Assembly: GCA_025403435.1 (NCBI GenBank)
Contig: CM046327.1
Location: 9,912,218-9,976,217, forward strand
Source of the DNA: Artocarpus heterophyllus
Taxonomy: Eukaryota > Streptophyta > Magnoliopsida > Rosales > Moraceae
Reading direction: 5' to 3'
Length of the DNA stretch: 64,000 nt
The position numbers were made by a program, and so were the translations under genes. Positions 24,184-35,692 of this stretch are shown here, piece by piece; position 1 is the stretch's first letter; each line of letters opens with the position of its first letter. Below the pieces are notes generated by a model, which saw only the letters and a list, made by a program, of their open reading frames with translations, was not told the DNA's origin and ran no database searches.

Positions 24184-26215
24184 GGCTGTTTTGTTTGGTG
24201 ATTGTTTTTGATTATGAGTTTGAGGAATGTGCGTGTGTTTTGATTGTGTTGGGAATTGCAGAACTGTTCTAAGCTGTGTGTGTAAGGGATTTCTCAGAGG
24301 GGAGCAAATCTGATCTCTCCCTTGGCCACACAAATTTGTGAGGGTGGTGGTGGTCTCGGTGGGGCCAGTTTTCGCACGTGTGTCTGTTGCGTGGGCGTGT
24401 GAGATGTTTAAAGCACAGTCCCATTTGGGGGTTGGGTTCTCTTTTGGGTCGGGTCCAAGTAACGGATTGTCAAACTACACAACAAGCTTGTTATGCGGGT
24501 GATTTAAGCTTAAAGTGAATGATTTCAAACAATATTTTTGTGAAAAATTAACATTAATTTTCAGCTTAAGGTGATACATAAGTAGTATAGAACCGAACGA
24601 TTGGCCTTAAGATCCGAGAACCACTAAGCAAACGAGTTGAAATCCAAGTGCCAATAGAAGCTTGCCATTGCTAATGCCAATTATAGGATATGTAATGAAA
24701 CATTAATATGAGATCATACGATGTGAATAAAAGAATTCAGTAAAATTAAGTACCATACACTGAGGTCACTAGCTCGATTGGTTCTTTCATGGAAAAGATA
24801 AACGTACATCATTATTCACTAGCACTAGTGTTTTTAACTTCTAACAACAAGAATGTGTGCTTTAGAAAATCGAGAATCAAAGCAAACTGCAAGTCGGGTA
24901 TTCTTCGAATGTAAAGAAAATGAGCTTCAACCAATATTCTTGCGAATACCAAACGTGCATTCCAAGCATTGGTTTGTTTCTCTGAATATTCCTTCAAGGA
25001 TCACGTCTTCCGTGAGAAAGCAGTATAGTAGCCCTTCCAGAATAGAATTTTTCACCACAACGTTGTATGATATTCTTAAAACCTCCCAAGAAACCAGTGG
25101 CTACTCTTGATGGACACGGTAGATTATCAACTCTCTTTTTTTTTATAGACGCGATCTTGCAGTGCGAAAACCAGTCTCGCAACATATTAGTCAACCTGAT
25201 TTCATGCTGTCCCATGAAACAACCCTGATCAGCATAATGATGGAGCTTCCCCTTCCCTTTATCCTTGCATTTGTGGTGTTTGTTGTCATTTTGTTCTTCG
25301 TCTTTGCAGCTAGTTGACGGCAGCCATGACCTGCATAAGAAAGAGTATCAGAGATGTACGTATGGTCATGGTTCAGCAGGATTAGTTCTTTTACTTGAAA
25401 GAAGAAGTAAATACATGAACATTGTTTGTATTATCTTTTATAGGTAACACAACCTACATTAAGCTTCTCGTATGTAAATGTAGAGATTTAGTACTCGATT
25501 TATTGAGCTTTTATATGGTATTAAATGTTTGTGTTGGTGGAGACAAAATGGGGTGATGTGCTATGGAGAATATGGTGTTATTCGCAATTGCCAATTATGA
25601 TGTTCTATCGATAGTGGTGGAAACAAAAGGAGTGATAAAATGGTCGTTTTAATTATTGGCGATTAAAATTAAGAAAATTGGTCTTCTTCAAGGAAACAGG
25701 AAAAAAAAAAAAAAGTTATTGTCCTATGTTTTTTATATTTTTGGGTTAATTTTAGAATTCTACAGAGAGATCCTTACATATTTTTGTGTTTTGAAGCAAC
25801 AAATCCTTTCTTAGATCGCTTTTTTACCATGTGATAGCTGACTGAGACATGCCGCATGAACTGAAGCTGCATGTACCAAAGGCAGAAGAATCAACAATAG
25901 TACAGAAAATTTGATTTGCCGGAAGTCACTTGAAATAATTTCCAAAAGCTGAAATGAAAGAACAAAAACCAAACTGACAAGAGCTGAACTAAAATGCATA
26001 TGGAAAAAACTGAAGAAAACATTATCAAATTCTTTTACTAGAAGGGGTTACTAAATCCATATATACACGCAAAATCAATAACCTATAAGCATATCTTCAC
26101 CCTTGGTTAGATTGGGTCCATATACAGTCTATCAATATAACCTCTTCTGTTTTTTCCATACCAGTAATAATAAATATGTATCTAAGTCACCCAATCAACA
26201 ATTGCAGAAGCATTA
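24184..26215. other. Upstream region of the ATP synthase b' gene and intergenic DNA
   Basis: 24184-24480 is the likely 5'UTR and promoter of the minus-strand ATP synthase gene. The ORFs of 60-85 codons on both strands at 24812-25447 have no recognisable domain and overlap each other, so none is called. About 25800-26215 is probably 3'UTR of the next gene. Confidence 0.45.
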
Positions 26216-27041
26216 TCATCTCACATAGGAGTTACTCATGCATCTTGAAGCGAGAAAGTTGTGACAGACCTGATCACCGTCCTTGATGCCATAATCTCTA
26301 ACGTAGTCGGTATCTACGACTAGCTTCTGACCGTTATAGCTCAAACAGAAATCTCCCCAAACGTGTGGCCTGCATAAACAAATTTTGATTAAGGAAAGCG
26401 AACCCAAATAAGCACTTTTGGATTCATAAACAAATTTTGAATTTTCACAGTGAATCACTAAGCTAAGAAAAATCCATCCCAAAATCGAAATCCATAAAAA
26501 CCAAACGAAACCATGAAATTTTTCCAGGTCCTTTCTGCTGAAGGTGACTGAAGACCGCCTCCACTGCCCGCTTTAGCTCATAAATCGTGGCTGCTTTTGC
26601 AACTTCAACATCTGTAATGGCGAAAAACCTCAACTAATTATGAAAATTCATAGGAATTAAAAAACTCAAATTCACCACAAATCCTACTGAGAAACGAAAA
26701 GAAAAGAAAACAACTTTAGATCTGCCAGCCAGATCCACACAATTGGGGTCTGATATACTCGAAACTCGACAATAGCCCTAAAACTATACCCAAAATTTTG
26801 TGAATCGAATCTGGTTAGAGAAAGAATTACCGAAGGAAGAGCCGTCGAGTTTGAGAACGGAGAGGTTGATGGGCTTCTGGGGAAGCTTATCGTAGGAGAG
26901 AGAAATGCTCTTCCGAGAAAAGCAATCGATGAGAGAGAGAGGAGACGAGGGACAACCCAGAGAGCACCGATGGGTTTCGAGCGAGACGCGATGAGGGGCG
27001 AATTCGTCGTCATGGCTGGTCCCGACCCTGCCTTGAGCCAT
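26216..27041 (-). CDS. Ubiquitin-fold protein of the SNRNP25 (U11/U12 25K)-like family
   Basis: Three exons on the minus strand: 26831-27041, 26512-26611 and 26216-26369. GT-AG junctions keep the frame, giving 154 aa. The start is MAQGRVGTSHDDEF; the longer frame begins at a GTG upstream. Exon 2 encodes a ubiquitin-like helix (DVEVAKAATIYELKRAVEAV). Exon 3 encodes the family hallmark ISWPHVWGDFCLSYNGQKL followed by DYGIKDGDQ. This fold occurs in the U11/U12 25-kDa protein of the minor spliceosome and in a plant relative, At4g32270, which the local gene order points to. The usual residues after DGDQ (hydrophobic strand, FIRH-like) are not seen. Instead the frame reads VCHNFLASRCMSNSYVR, so the last turn is diverged or the real 3' end is spliced differently. 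Confidence 0.8.
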
Positions 27042-27083
27042 GGCACGAAGTGTTGCAGAATCCACATCTTATTGCCCTTAATC

Positions 27084-27134
<51 letters not shown>
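27084..27134. repeat. (AT)n followed by (AG)n microsatellite in the promoter/5'UTR of the SNRNP25-like gene
   Basis: About 22 bp of AT dinucleotides, then cacagagag and about 24 bp of AG dinucleotides. On the gene's strand this is a CT-rich leader tract followed by AT repeats. Confidence 0.85.
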
Positions 27135-27357
27135 TTCCTAAGAGAGTAGAACACGCATCGGCATTGGCCATTGTGATGTGGTGTTGTGAAGGAGGAGCGT
27201 CGAAGCTCTATTCTTTTGGTGCTTGTGTCGGAGGCAATTCCTCAAGACAGTAGAAGAGGAGAGCTGCTTTTCGCTCCCTTTCCATTTTCCTCAATAAATA
27301 AATCGATTATTAAGAGGATTATTTTAAGGGAAAAAAAAAAGATTTATATTTATATAT

Positions 27358-28395
27358 TGTCGTTTCCGCCATTTAGCTGCTCTTGTTATTGATTTTACTT
27401 TTTTAGAAGATAAGAAGATTTTATTTACTTCAGAAAACAAAATCTTGAGTAAACTAAAATAAATGAAATTATTGTTTGGGTTTTCTATTTGGAGTCAGTT
27501 GTCGTTTCAATTCTATTTTTGTTGTTTACACTCTATCGTCGTTGCACCTAACTTGTCGTTTATTACAGTTTTTGACGTATCATGTTTCACGTCGTTTTCT
27601 GTGATTGTTATTTTTATATTTTTTGTCGCTTCGTTCTTAATAATTAGACTTTTTCCGTCGTTTCTGAGATTTTTTGTCGTTTTTTTTGTCTCTTGGTCCA
27701 TTTATTTATGACGTTTGTTTCCTTTTATGTTTTTTGGGTAGTTCGAAAATTTTCTTGTCGTTTCTGCTTCAAATGTCGTTGCACATGATTGTCGTTCACA
27801 GTTTATTAGTTGACTATGTATACTCGTTTCACCCTTGTTGATCATTTTTCCCTTTATTGTCCACTTTTACAGTCCCTTGATTGTTTGTTGTTTATTATAT
27901 TATTACTATTCCATATTTTATGAGCGTTTTTCATTTTGTTGTTGTTTTATACATTACCGTTTTTGTAAATGTCGTTCCTTCTTCATAACTTCGTCGTTGT
28001 TCCTAACGTCTGGGTTTGATTGTCGTTTATCGCATTATTGACTTTTCATATTCATTGTTGTTTTCACATTGTTGTCGATCACTACGTTTTGTAGCGTAAT
28101 CTTTGTCGTCATTTCTCCTCGATCGTTCACTTATGCTGTTGTTGTTTTCAAACTATTTATGTTTTCTATTTAGTTGTCGTTCTCTCTCTCTCTCTCTCTC
28201 TCTCAAATGTTTTACATTTTCGATCATTTCAAAGTTTAATTTATGCATGATGTTCTCATTTTTTTACGTCTTTTCTCTCTTTGTAATAGTTTACTTAGTT
28301 TCATCTTTGTCGTTATTATTCATTTGCAGTCGTTTCATAGATTACCGTTTATTATGTCCTTCGACAGCTTCATTTTTATGGTCGTTTTCCGTTTG
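27358..28395. repeat. GTCGTT-dense low-complexity stretch
   Basis: About 17 copies of GTCGTT occur in about 1 kb, all on the plus strand, mostly as TTGTCGTTT, with irregular spacing. The rest is T-rich with almost no other CpG. It includes a (CT)n microsatellite at about 28182-28204. No coding frame is convincing. It lies between the 5' end of the SNRNP25-like gene and the 3' end of the transporter gene. Confidence 0.75.
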
Positions 28396-28440
28396 GCTGT
28401 AGTTTGTATTCTAATAATTTTTTTAATACGATTATATGAG

Positions 28441-29261
28441 TAGTAGGTGATGTCGGACTTCGACACAATCATATTTTGGTCCTGTCAATCCCAAAAGCAC
28501 TAGCAGCGCGCTAAAGGTCTCTCTCGACACACAACGCATCATGCCATACAAATATGCAAGACCAAGAGACCACATTATTCACCGTCGGTTTGCTCAGCTC
28601 CACGACGTGCGAGAAAATCCTCTCCGGTTGGAACGCTGATGACAATGGCCTCAAAACTTCCATGGAGACACAAGTTTTGAATAGCACTAGTATCACTAAA
28701 ACAGAAGAATGGTGATAGCCATTGCCAAACTTCAGATCAAATTCGATAGAAACCAGAGAAGGAACACAACTAAATCGAACCAGTTAGAAGTACAGCATCT
28801 AAAGCAGACATACAGCCTTTGGCATGTCCTATTTGTGTTCTTTGTAGTGCTGAAATGCAGACCGAGAAAACAACACAAGAGGGTTATAAACTCATCAAAA
28901 TTCTCAGTAGGTTCCCTGTAATTGGAATTTGGTCTGTTACAACAATTGTACTCTGTCAGTTCTGATCACTATTCGTTTCTCTAAAACTAATAGCATTTGA
29001 TGTCAAGGACTCGAGGAAATTAGAAAAAAACAACTCCTAAACAGCCAAGCAGAGGCTTCTATACTATATCACATGCTAGGGAAGGAACACAAAAAAAAGG
29101 TTGCTGTCATGCGGTACTGGTTTCTAAAGCCACTCGTCTACAACTAAAGCCTGTCTTTTCCTAGAGAAGCAGGGTAGGGCCTTTTAACTCAGAAGTAATA
29201 TCTTGTGTCATAAGCAGCTGTTGATCATCTCCAATTCAAATAATCAACCACGCTTTAAGAA
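28441..29261. other. 3' flank of the transporter gene, no supported gene
   Basis: The first 250 bp have higher GC and a 61-codon minus-strand ORF (28511-28696) of unknown character. The rest is probably 3'UTR and downstream DNA of the UGNT1-like gene. Confidence 0.4.
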
Positions 29262-32200
29262 TTACTTCCCTACGAGCTTATAGTATGCGTACAACCCGGA
29301 GCCAAGGAAACCAAGAAATTGCCCAATAACGTTAAACTACAAGAAGATGCACATAAGAATCGGTCATGAGAGTAAAGCAAAAATGGCGGTACCTCAAACA
29401 GATTACAGGATTAAGCAGTTAAAAAGAGAGAAGAAAAGAGAGAAGAGTTGATACTCACGAGGTCAAATGGAAGCCCCCCAAATAGCATCCAGCCAAGGCC
29501 AATGGTAAAAAGATCCTATAACGTCACAATAACCAAAAAGTTGAAAGAATGAAGTTTCCTTTACATTCAATAGGTCAGAATGCAGAGGACATGGAAGATG
29601 CAAAATGTAGACAAACCTTCAGATTACCACAAATTGTCTGTGTGAGTGCTGAATTAAGCGTTGTGTTAAGGAAGATACTGTAGTTCAAGAAGAAAGCAAG
29701 AATACAGGAACAAAGCAACACAGCCTGCCCAAGAAACAAGCAAAGTTTAGCGACAAATGGAAACCCAATAATACACCAATCATAAGCCTTCCAGTCAAGA
29801 ACATTCCAGAAGCTCTGGTCAACTTTCTGGGAATGAAGTCAACACTGTATGAAAAGAGTAGAGTGTATTTGGTGAAGAAGAAGTACCATAAATCCAGGAG
29901 AAAGAAGAAAAGGAAAATTGAGAGTTGCCTTCAAATCACCCCAAGTAAAAGTCCACAACAGCAAAACTGGTCCACATATAATTCCTTTACAGAAAGAGCA
30001 ACATTATTTTTTGATCATATATGCAATTAAACTTAACACGAGGAAGTTACAAAGCCATGAAGTATGTTAAGATCTATAAGCTTACCATTGCACCACATAA
30101 GGCCAAAGCTGTTGAGACCACTAGATTTCCCTGTGAAACAGCAAATTTTAGTTTATATTTGAAAAAGGTGTTAAGATAGTAAGTAGAAGTTTAACGATTT
30201 TGTATTTTTAGAAGTACTACCAATACGGGATATGGTTGCAAGATATATTGCAGTGGTGATGTTTGACAAGAAAACAACAGAATAGCCATAGGCATCAAAG
30301 GAGAAGTCCCGAGCTCCAGCGATAAATGCACCAAGAACGATCAATCCAACACTGATAACTTGAAATTTTCAGTTATATGAGGGAATCAGAAATATAGCCA
30401 GTTAAGGCAAACGTCTATGAACTAATCCCGCAACAAATAAAAATTTTACTCAGGATTCATCACATGCTAGAGTTTGAACAATTTATCATCAGTGTTCTGC
30501 AACAGGAAAAAAAATGCACGAGATAGGAGGACAATAAGGGTGGGAGGATGTCCAAATTTTGTGTTGTTAGAAACACAATCCTAGCAGCATAAGCGCGTCT
30601 AGAAACTGTGTAGCCAACACCACTACCACTCAAAGAAGGCCGGCACAATAGTTTACAAAGAGCATATTGACACACCTAATCATTCTAACTTCTCCATGCA
30701 TCCTTTTCAATATAGAAAAAAAAAGGTAAAATTTCATTCATGAACAAAATTCAAAGATTTTGATCAAAATTGTATTAAAAAGTCCTTATGCCTTTATTCC
30801 ACGAGAATGAAACCAAGAAATGCTGGCATGTACAATAAAGAAAAACCTGCTAATTATCATTTATAAATTTCTAGCATTACATATGTACAGAAAATGAAGC
30901 ATGAAGGCCGTTTACCTTCCTACAATTGAAGATGTATATCTTTGTCCCGCCAAAATATATTCCACTATCATGGTAAATACCACTGTTGTCCGCCTGAGGG
31001 TGGTATACATGGGAACATTTACTCCACGAACTGACTCCATGGTAGCTAACTTTCGAGGTCAAAGTATTCAATAGGAAAACGTTAATACATATTACAACCA
31101 AAAGTCAAATGCTTATCTGTTATCAACCAGAGAAACGTGTTTGCAATATTATATCATGCATACCATGTAAAGCAAATAGGCTCCTGCAAGAGGAAGGGTA
31201 TGCTTCACAGTCTTTAGTGGCACAAGTGTCACAGAATTATCAGGAACTGCCAAAGACTCGCTGACCGTGAAAGAAATTATCTTCAAGCGTCTCATTATAT
31301 AAAGAAAACAACATGAACATATCATCTGTAACAACATTCAAATTGAAGGTGTTCAAAATACAGGCCACATGAATATTATACAATACGAACAAAAAAGATA
31401 AAAAATAATATTAAGTTATGGGCATACATGATACACACACAATCACACATGGGCATTACAAAAAAAAAAAAAAAAAATGAAGAACCAAAACCTTAAAGGT
31501 CTCTGGGGCCTAGGAGCAGGTGGAAAGCTGAAGAAGAAAAAGGTGAAAGGAAAAAGGAATAGATGGCAGAATAAGTTTGAACAAGGGCCAAATTGAGAAA
31601 AGACAAAAAGTTAGTTAGAGGATTGAGTTATGGTTTATAGAACTATAATTGAAAATATTTTGCGTGTGAAATGATGAATTAAAAGTTAAAGCATCAGAGT
31701 TATCTAAGCTTCCAGCTTGCATCCTTTCTCATTTGTTTGGCCAGTTGACCAATATTCTACATGAATGATGATTTTTTTACGTGAATGAAATAATTCACGG
31801 TCCATGATTATAATCCTGTAATTAAGCAGAATAAGCCCCTAGAAACTTCAACCTACTCCTTTGTAAGTAACCTAAAATACTGCATCAGAATGACATTTGG
31901 GTTTAATTCAACAATCATAAATTCGAATATAGCATCAAAGAATTCAGGTGGGTTGGAAGCTACCTGAATGAGAGTGATGACATTTGCACAAGGAAAGTTA
32001 TAAGAAGAAAGAGCTGCTTTGTTGAATATAACCAAGAGCACTGCAAAACAGATATGCAAATATCTAATCACCTGATTCTTAATTACACACATACATACAT
32101 AATACGAACTCTTTGTAATTCTCGTTCTATGTCCTCTTTGACGTCTCCTAAAGCCAGAAAATGCCAATTTGTTTAAATTCCATTCTCAATCAGCAATCAG

Positions 32201-32600
32201 TTCCGTGCATTTTGCGTTCACGCCATGGCAAACAAAATTTTATCAAAACGATTCAAATAAACCTGAATTCCAAAATGATATAGTAATTGGACCAAAGCCT
32301 TTTCCCCAATTATGCGTTAATCATAAACCCAAAGCGAACCACACAGAAGAAAAAAAGTTAGTTTACGAAGGAAAACAAATATATTTAGGTTCTGAAGCGA
32401 GCACATCAAGAAGAAGAAAGAGCACCGGCGCAAGACATGTAGGAAATGGCGGCGTAAGCTCCTCGCTTGGTCATGGCGGATCCTCTGAAGAGCTTATCAT
32501 CGCCATCTCTGTGGAGGAGCCTCCCCCTGTCTTCGTCCCTCGGAGGATCTGAAATTGGCAGCATCAGGTTTTTGCCAGAGCTCGACGCCTTCAGGGCCAT
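29262..32600 (-). CDS. UGNT1: Nucleotide-sugar transporter of the NST/TPT (EamA) family, UGNT1-like (Golgi UDP-GlcNAc transporter)
   Basis: Ten exons read on the minus strand: 32426-32600, 31964-32040, 31164-31325, 30916-31049, 30221-30351, 30086-30130, 29887-29984, 29617-29724, 29459-29515 and 29262-29336. All junctions are GT-AG and in phase, giving 353 aa. The N-terminus is a short cytosolic segment (SDPPRDEDRGRLL...). It is followed by about ten hydrophobic helices: for example CAVLLVIFNKAALSSYNFP, AGAYLLYMLATMESVRGVN, VGLIVLGAFIAGARDFSFD and AVLLCSCILAFFLNYSIFL. The family blocks NVPMYTTLRRTTVVF, LNSALTQTICGNLKDLF and GFLGSGLYAYYKLVGK are clear. These proteins exchange a nucleotide sugar for the matching nucleoside monophosphate across the Golgi membrane. 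The assignment to UGNT1 (At4g32272) follows from the sequence type and its place between the At4g32270-like and IAA29 genes. Substrate specificity itself cannot be read from the sequence. Confidence 0.87.
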
Positions 32601-32730
32601 CTCTCTCTCTCTCTCCCCCCTTCTCTCTCTAAAATTATCTGATCGCTGCGCTCGAACGAGATTGGGAAGGAGCGTTAAAAGTGACGAAGACGAAGACGAA
32701 GACGAAGACGAAGAGCGAGCTCAAACTTGA
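32593..32730 (-). promoter_or_regulatory. 5'UTR/core promoter region of the transporter gene with CT and GACGAA repeats
   Basis: A (CT)n/(AG)n tract at about 32601-32630 directly precedes the start codon. Hexamer repeats GACGAA at about 32682-32712 read as TTCGTC on the gene's strand. CT-rich leaders are common in plant 5'UTRs. The transcription start is not determined. Confidence 0.4.
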
Positions 32731-33626
32731 ACATTGCCAACTCGGTTAGCAGGTAACCCGGCCGATTCTCCTATCCTTAACTCGGTCTCTAAAATGGTTA
32801 TTTTAAATTTCTGCCCAAATTTTAGCTACTTTTTCACTTTTTTCTCTGGGTTTTAAAAGGTGTCATTATTTCTCCATTATTTTTTTTGGTAATGCCTCCT
32901 TGATAGTTGAAAATTTTGCATAAATGCTTGATATTAGGAAATAGTGTTTTCAAATTTAAGTTGTAATTGATTCTGACGTTTTTAATCCTAATTACACATC
33001 TTTGTTGCAATTTAAAGTCTTTTACTCTACTTTTCTCTTTTTTTATTATTACATAAGTTCCTGAATTGAACAAAATGAATATTATATGAACTTAAAAAAA
33101 AATTAATAGATGAAAGAATTTAAACTCTATATTTTTTTAAAGTTAAGTGTGAAATTATTTCTAGACCATACTTGCACAACAGCATTATGCAAACTTTTGA
33201 ACACCAGAAGGCTGAAAATGAGACATTTATAATTATAAAGAATAGTGAGTGAAATTTTAGGGTAAATTTTAAAATTTTTTCTATATAGTTATTTATAAAA
33301 TTATAATTAGAAATCTGAAAAAAAAAAATTATAAGTAGTTATCCAAATCCAATTAAGGTGGCAACTGGTCAGGTTTAGTTTCAATCTAACCGACCCACTA
33401 AAAGGTTCAGTCCCACAAAGAGAATCGCTGAGCCACAGGCCTTTATTGGTATTTTGGGCTTTGAATTTTAAGCAGGTGTTAACCGTTAAAAGTGCTCTCT
33501 CTTAAACGTTGACATACTTGACTATCGACTTTTCCAATCTGCAGTTAATGAATCAATTATCAGAGATGACGTTAGGCCGTAGCAAAGAGACATAAAGACC
33601 AATTAAACAAATGTTTGACAACTTTG

Positions 33627-33905
33627 AATGTTGTTGAGGTGTTAAGAGCTCCGATCAGAGCCTTACAGATATCTCAAATATATTATTGGGGAGGCTGTTT
33701 GGGAGCCTTTATAGGAATTTGTGATGGATTGGTACCTGGGACACCTTAAGACCCTCTTATTTAAGAGGAAATGGGTTCGATTTTTAGGGGACGCGCTTTT
33801 CCATTGGAGGCAAATTCGAGTAGAGGCTCCCCAAACAGCCTCCCCGACAATACGTTCGAGGTGCCCGTCAGATTCCAGTCGAAGATCTCAACACCTCAAC
33901 AAATA
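33627..33905. mobile_element. Foldback element with about 80-bp inverted ends
   Basis: The left arm runs from TTGTTGAGGTGTT to GGGGAGGCTGTTTGGGAGCC (33688-33707). The right arm runs from GGCTCCCCAAACAGCCTCCCC (33825-33845) to AACACCTCAACAA. The inner 20 bp pair almost perfectly; the outer arms pair imperfectly. No coding sequence is present and no clear target duplication was found. Confidence 0.65.
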
Positions 33906-34536
33906 TATTGATTAAAAGTTTTATATTAGAGCCTATGATTGTTTATACTGTAACATGTTGTACACTATTCAAATTTAAACAAATTTTTTTTTTCAAACAT
34001 TATAAAGGTAAAGCCTCAATTATCACATAAGAGCGTTAGTAGGATAAAATAGCAATTCAAAAACTAGCTTTCTCAAACAAAGTATATAGTAAAATGGTGG
34101 CTCTATAACAAGTCCAAGTACCCTAACCTGCGGTTGCTGCACAAAGCTGATCACCTTAACTAATCCTACCCATTTATGGGGATTCAAGAGCTCAAATTAA
34201 AGCCATGAAACAATAGCTACTCCTATTTGATATCGAACACTCTTAAGAGTGATAATTTATATATACATTTTTTCCACCTAAAGAGTTATCAGTCTAGTGT
34301 TCTGTTTAGCAGCCACGGGAAATGATATCAAAAAAGAGTTTGACAGTGCTTCAGGCCCACATGCAAAAATGACTACATAAATATAATCGATTTGTTGGTA
34401 TATATATGAATAGAGCAAGAAATGAAGGCTTAAATTTATAGCAATAAAGATAGGTTTGAGGCAAATAATGAATACTCTTTTTAAAGATTTTATTTGCTCA
34501 TAGTTACAAAGTTTGTTAATAAGTCTAACAAAAAAT
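33906..34536. other. AT-rich intergenic DNA left of the nested elements
   Basis: No gene or clear repeat is seen. The 92-codon minus-strand ORF at 34278-34556 runs into the LTR boundary and is not convincing. Confidence 0.4.
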
Positions 34537-35105
34537 TGTTGGCCCCAAGATTTCAAATGAAATATTTATTTTAATTTTGATGACAATAAATAATTAATTA
34601 CTTAAATGCTAATAATTTATCTTAAGTATATAATGTCATTTAGAGTGATTGTTTTTGGCAACCCAACATTATTGAAGGAAACTTATCAAGACTCCGAAGA
34701 AATTGAATCAAAAGACGGATTATATTGCCAAGAGCTTAAAGATTGAAGAAATGACATCAACAAGCATGATAAATAGGCTTATGTTTTATTTCTAAGCTTG
34801 TATGATGTTAAAGCATGCAAGAAATTTTTTATTAAGTTCAATTCACTCAAAGAATTACTTTTTCATAAACTATTTTCAAACTCAAATTGATTTCAAGCAT
34901 TTTATTGTTATTTTTAATTTATAAAAAATATATTTAAATCTGGTAAAAATTGTTCTAATATTTTTTTTACATATTATAAAATTTTCAAAGACAGAAATTA
35001 TATTAAAATTGCTTTTAAATCTATTTTAAAAATAAATTGATTTATAAATTGCTTTAAATTTTTAAAACAAACTTTTTAGGGCCTATTGTTGCAAAAGAGG
35101 CATGG

Positions 35106-35210
35106 TTGACCGCGCTATACCTATAGCGGTCGACCGTGGTATCCCATTAGGGCTTCCTCATCATGCAACATGGTTGACCATGTCATGTATATAGCGGTCG
35201 ACTGCGCAGT
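35106..35210 (+). repeat. Inverted GGTTGACCGC / GCGGTCGACC repeats in the U3 part of the SIRE-like LTR
   Basis: Two copies of an imperfect inverted repeat (GTTGACCGCGCTATA...TATAGCGGTCGAC, and GTTGACCATG...TATAGCGGTCGAC) lie about 75-175 bp upstream of the TATA box at 35282. Confidence 0.7.
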
Positions 35211-35687
35211 CTAACGACTAGTTTTTTAGCCATTGCAAATTCGCCTCAACGACTATAAACGGCTAGTTTCAGGTTCTAGCCTATAAATAGCCTCATTTTT
35301 GAATTTGTTGATACCCAAGAACACTTGGAATAATCTTTGTATTAGTCTCTAAGTTTTCAACAAGCCTTTTGATCATTATTGAAACAAACTTGTCAAAAAT
35401 TCTCATTGTGTGCTTAATCATCTCTTAGTTCATTCAAAATTGTATTCTAAGCATTTCTAGGAGTTGTGAATGTTGAGCTTAAACTTTCAAACTCTTGTAA
35501 AACTAGTGCATTAGGTTTCCAAAGCCTTAGTGAAATTCGGGGTTTTTTGGTCAGCTAATCTCCGTAAAATTGGTGGATTGTAAGAGCTTATGGTGAGCCC
35601 TGGGTAGACAAGTCATTGGATTGTTATTGTGGAAAATCTGCAAGTGCACAGAATCGTAGACAAGTAATAAAGAGTGAGTAAAGTATC

Positions 35688-35692
35688 GTTCC
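35688..35692 (+). repeat. Target-site duplication GTTCC, left copy
   Basis: GTTCC directly precedes the 5' LTR at 35693. The same five bases follow the 3' LTR at 44664-44668. Confidence 0.95.

Noticed and set aside
23335..24211. Long plus-strand ORFs opposite the ATP synthase b' gene
   Set aside because: They are shadows of the GC-rich coding sequence, with low-complexity Arg/Glu/Leu composition.
24812..25447. Several ORFs of 60-85 codons downstream of the ATP synthase promoter region
   Set aside because: They overlap on both strands, have no recognisable domain and no splice structure that extends them.
33725..33790. B-box-like GGGTTCGATTTTTAG in the foldback element
   Set aside because: There is no matching A box at the right distance and no cloverleaf.
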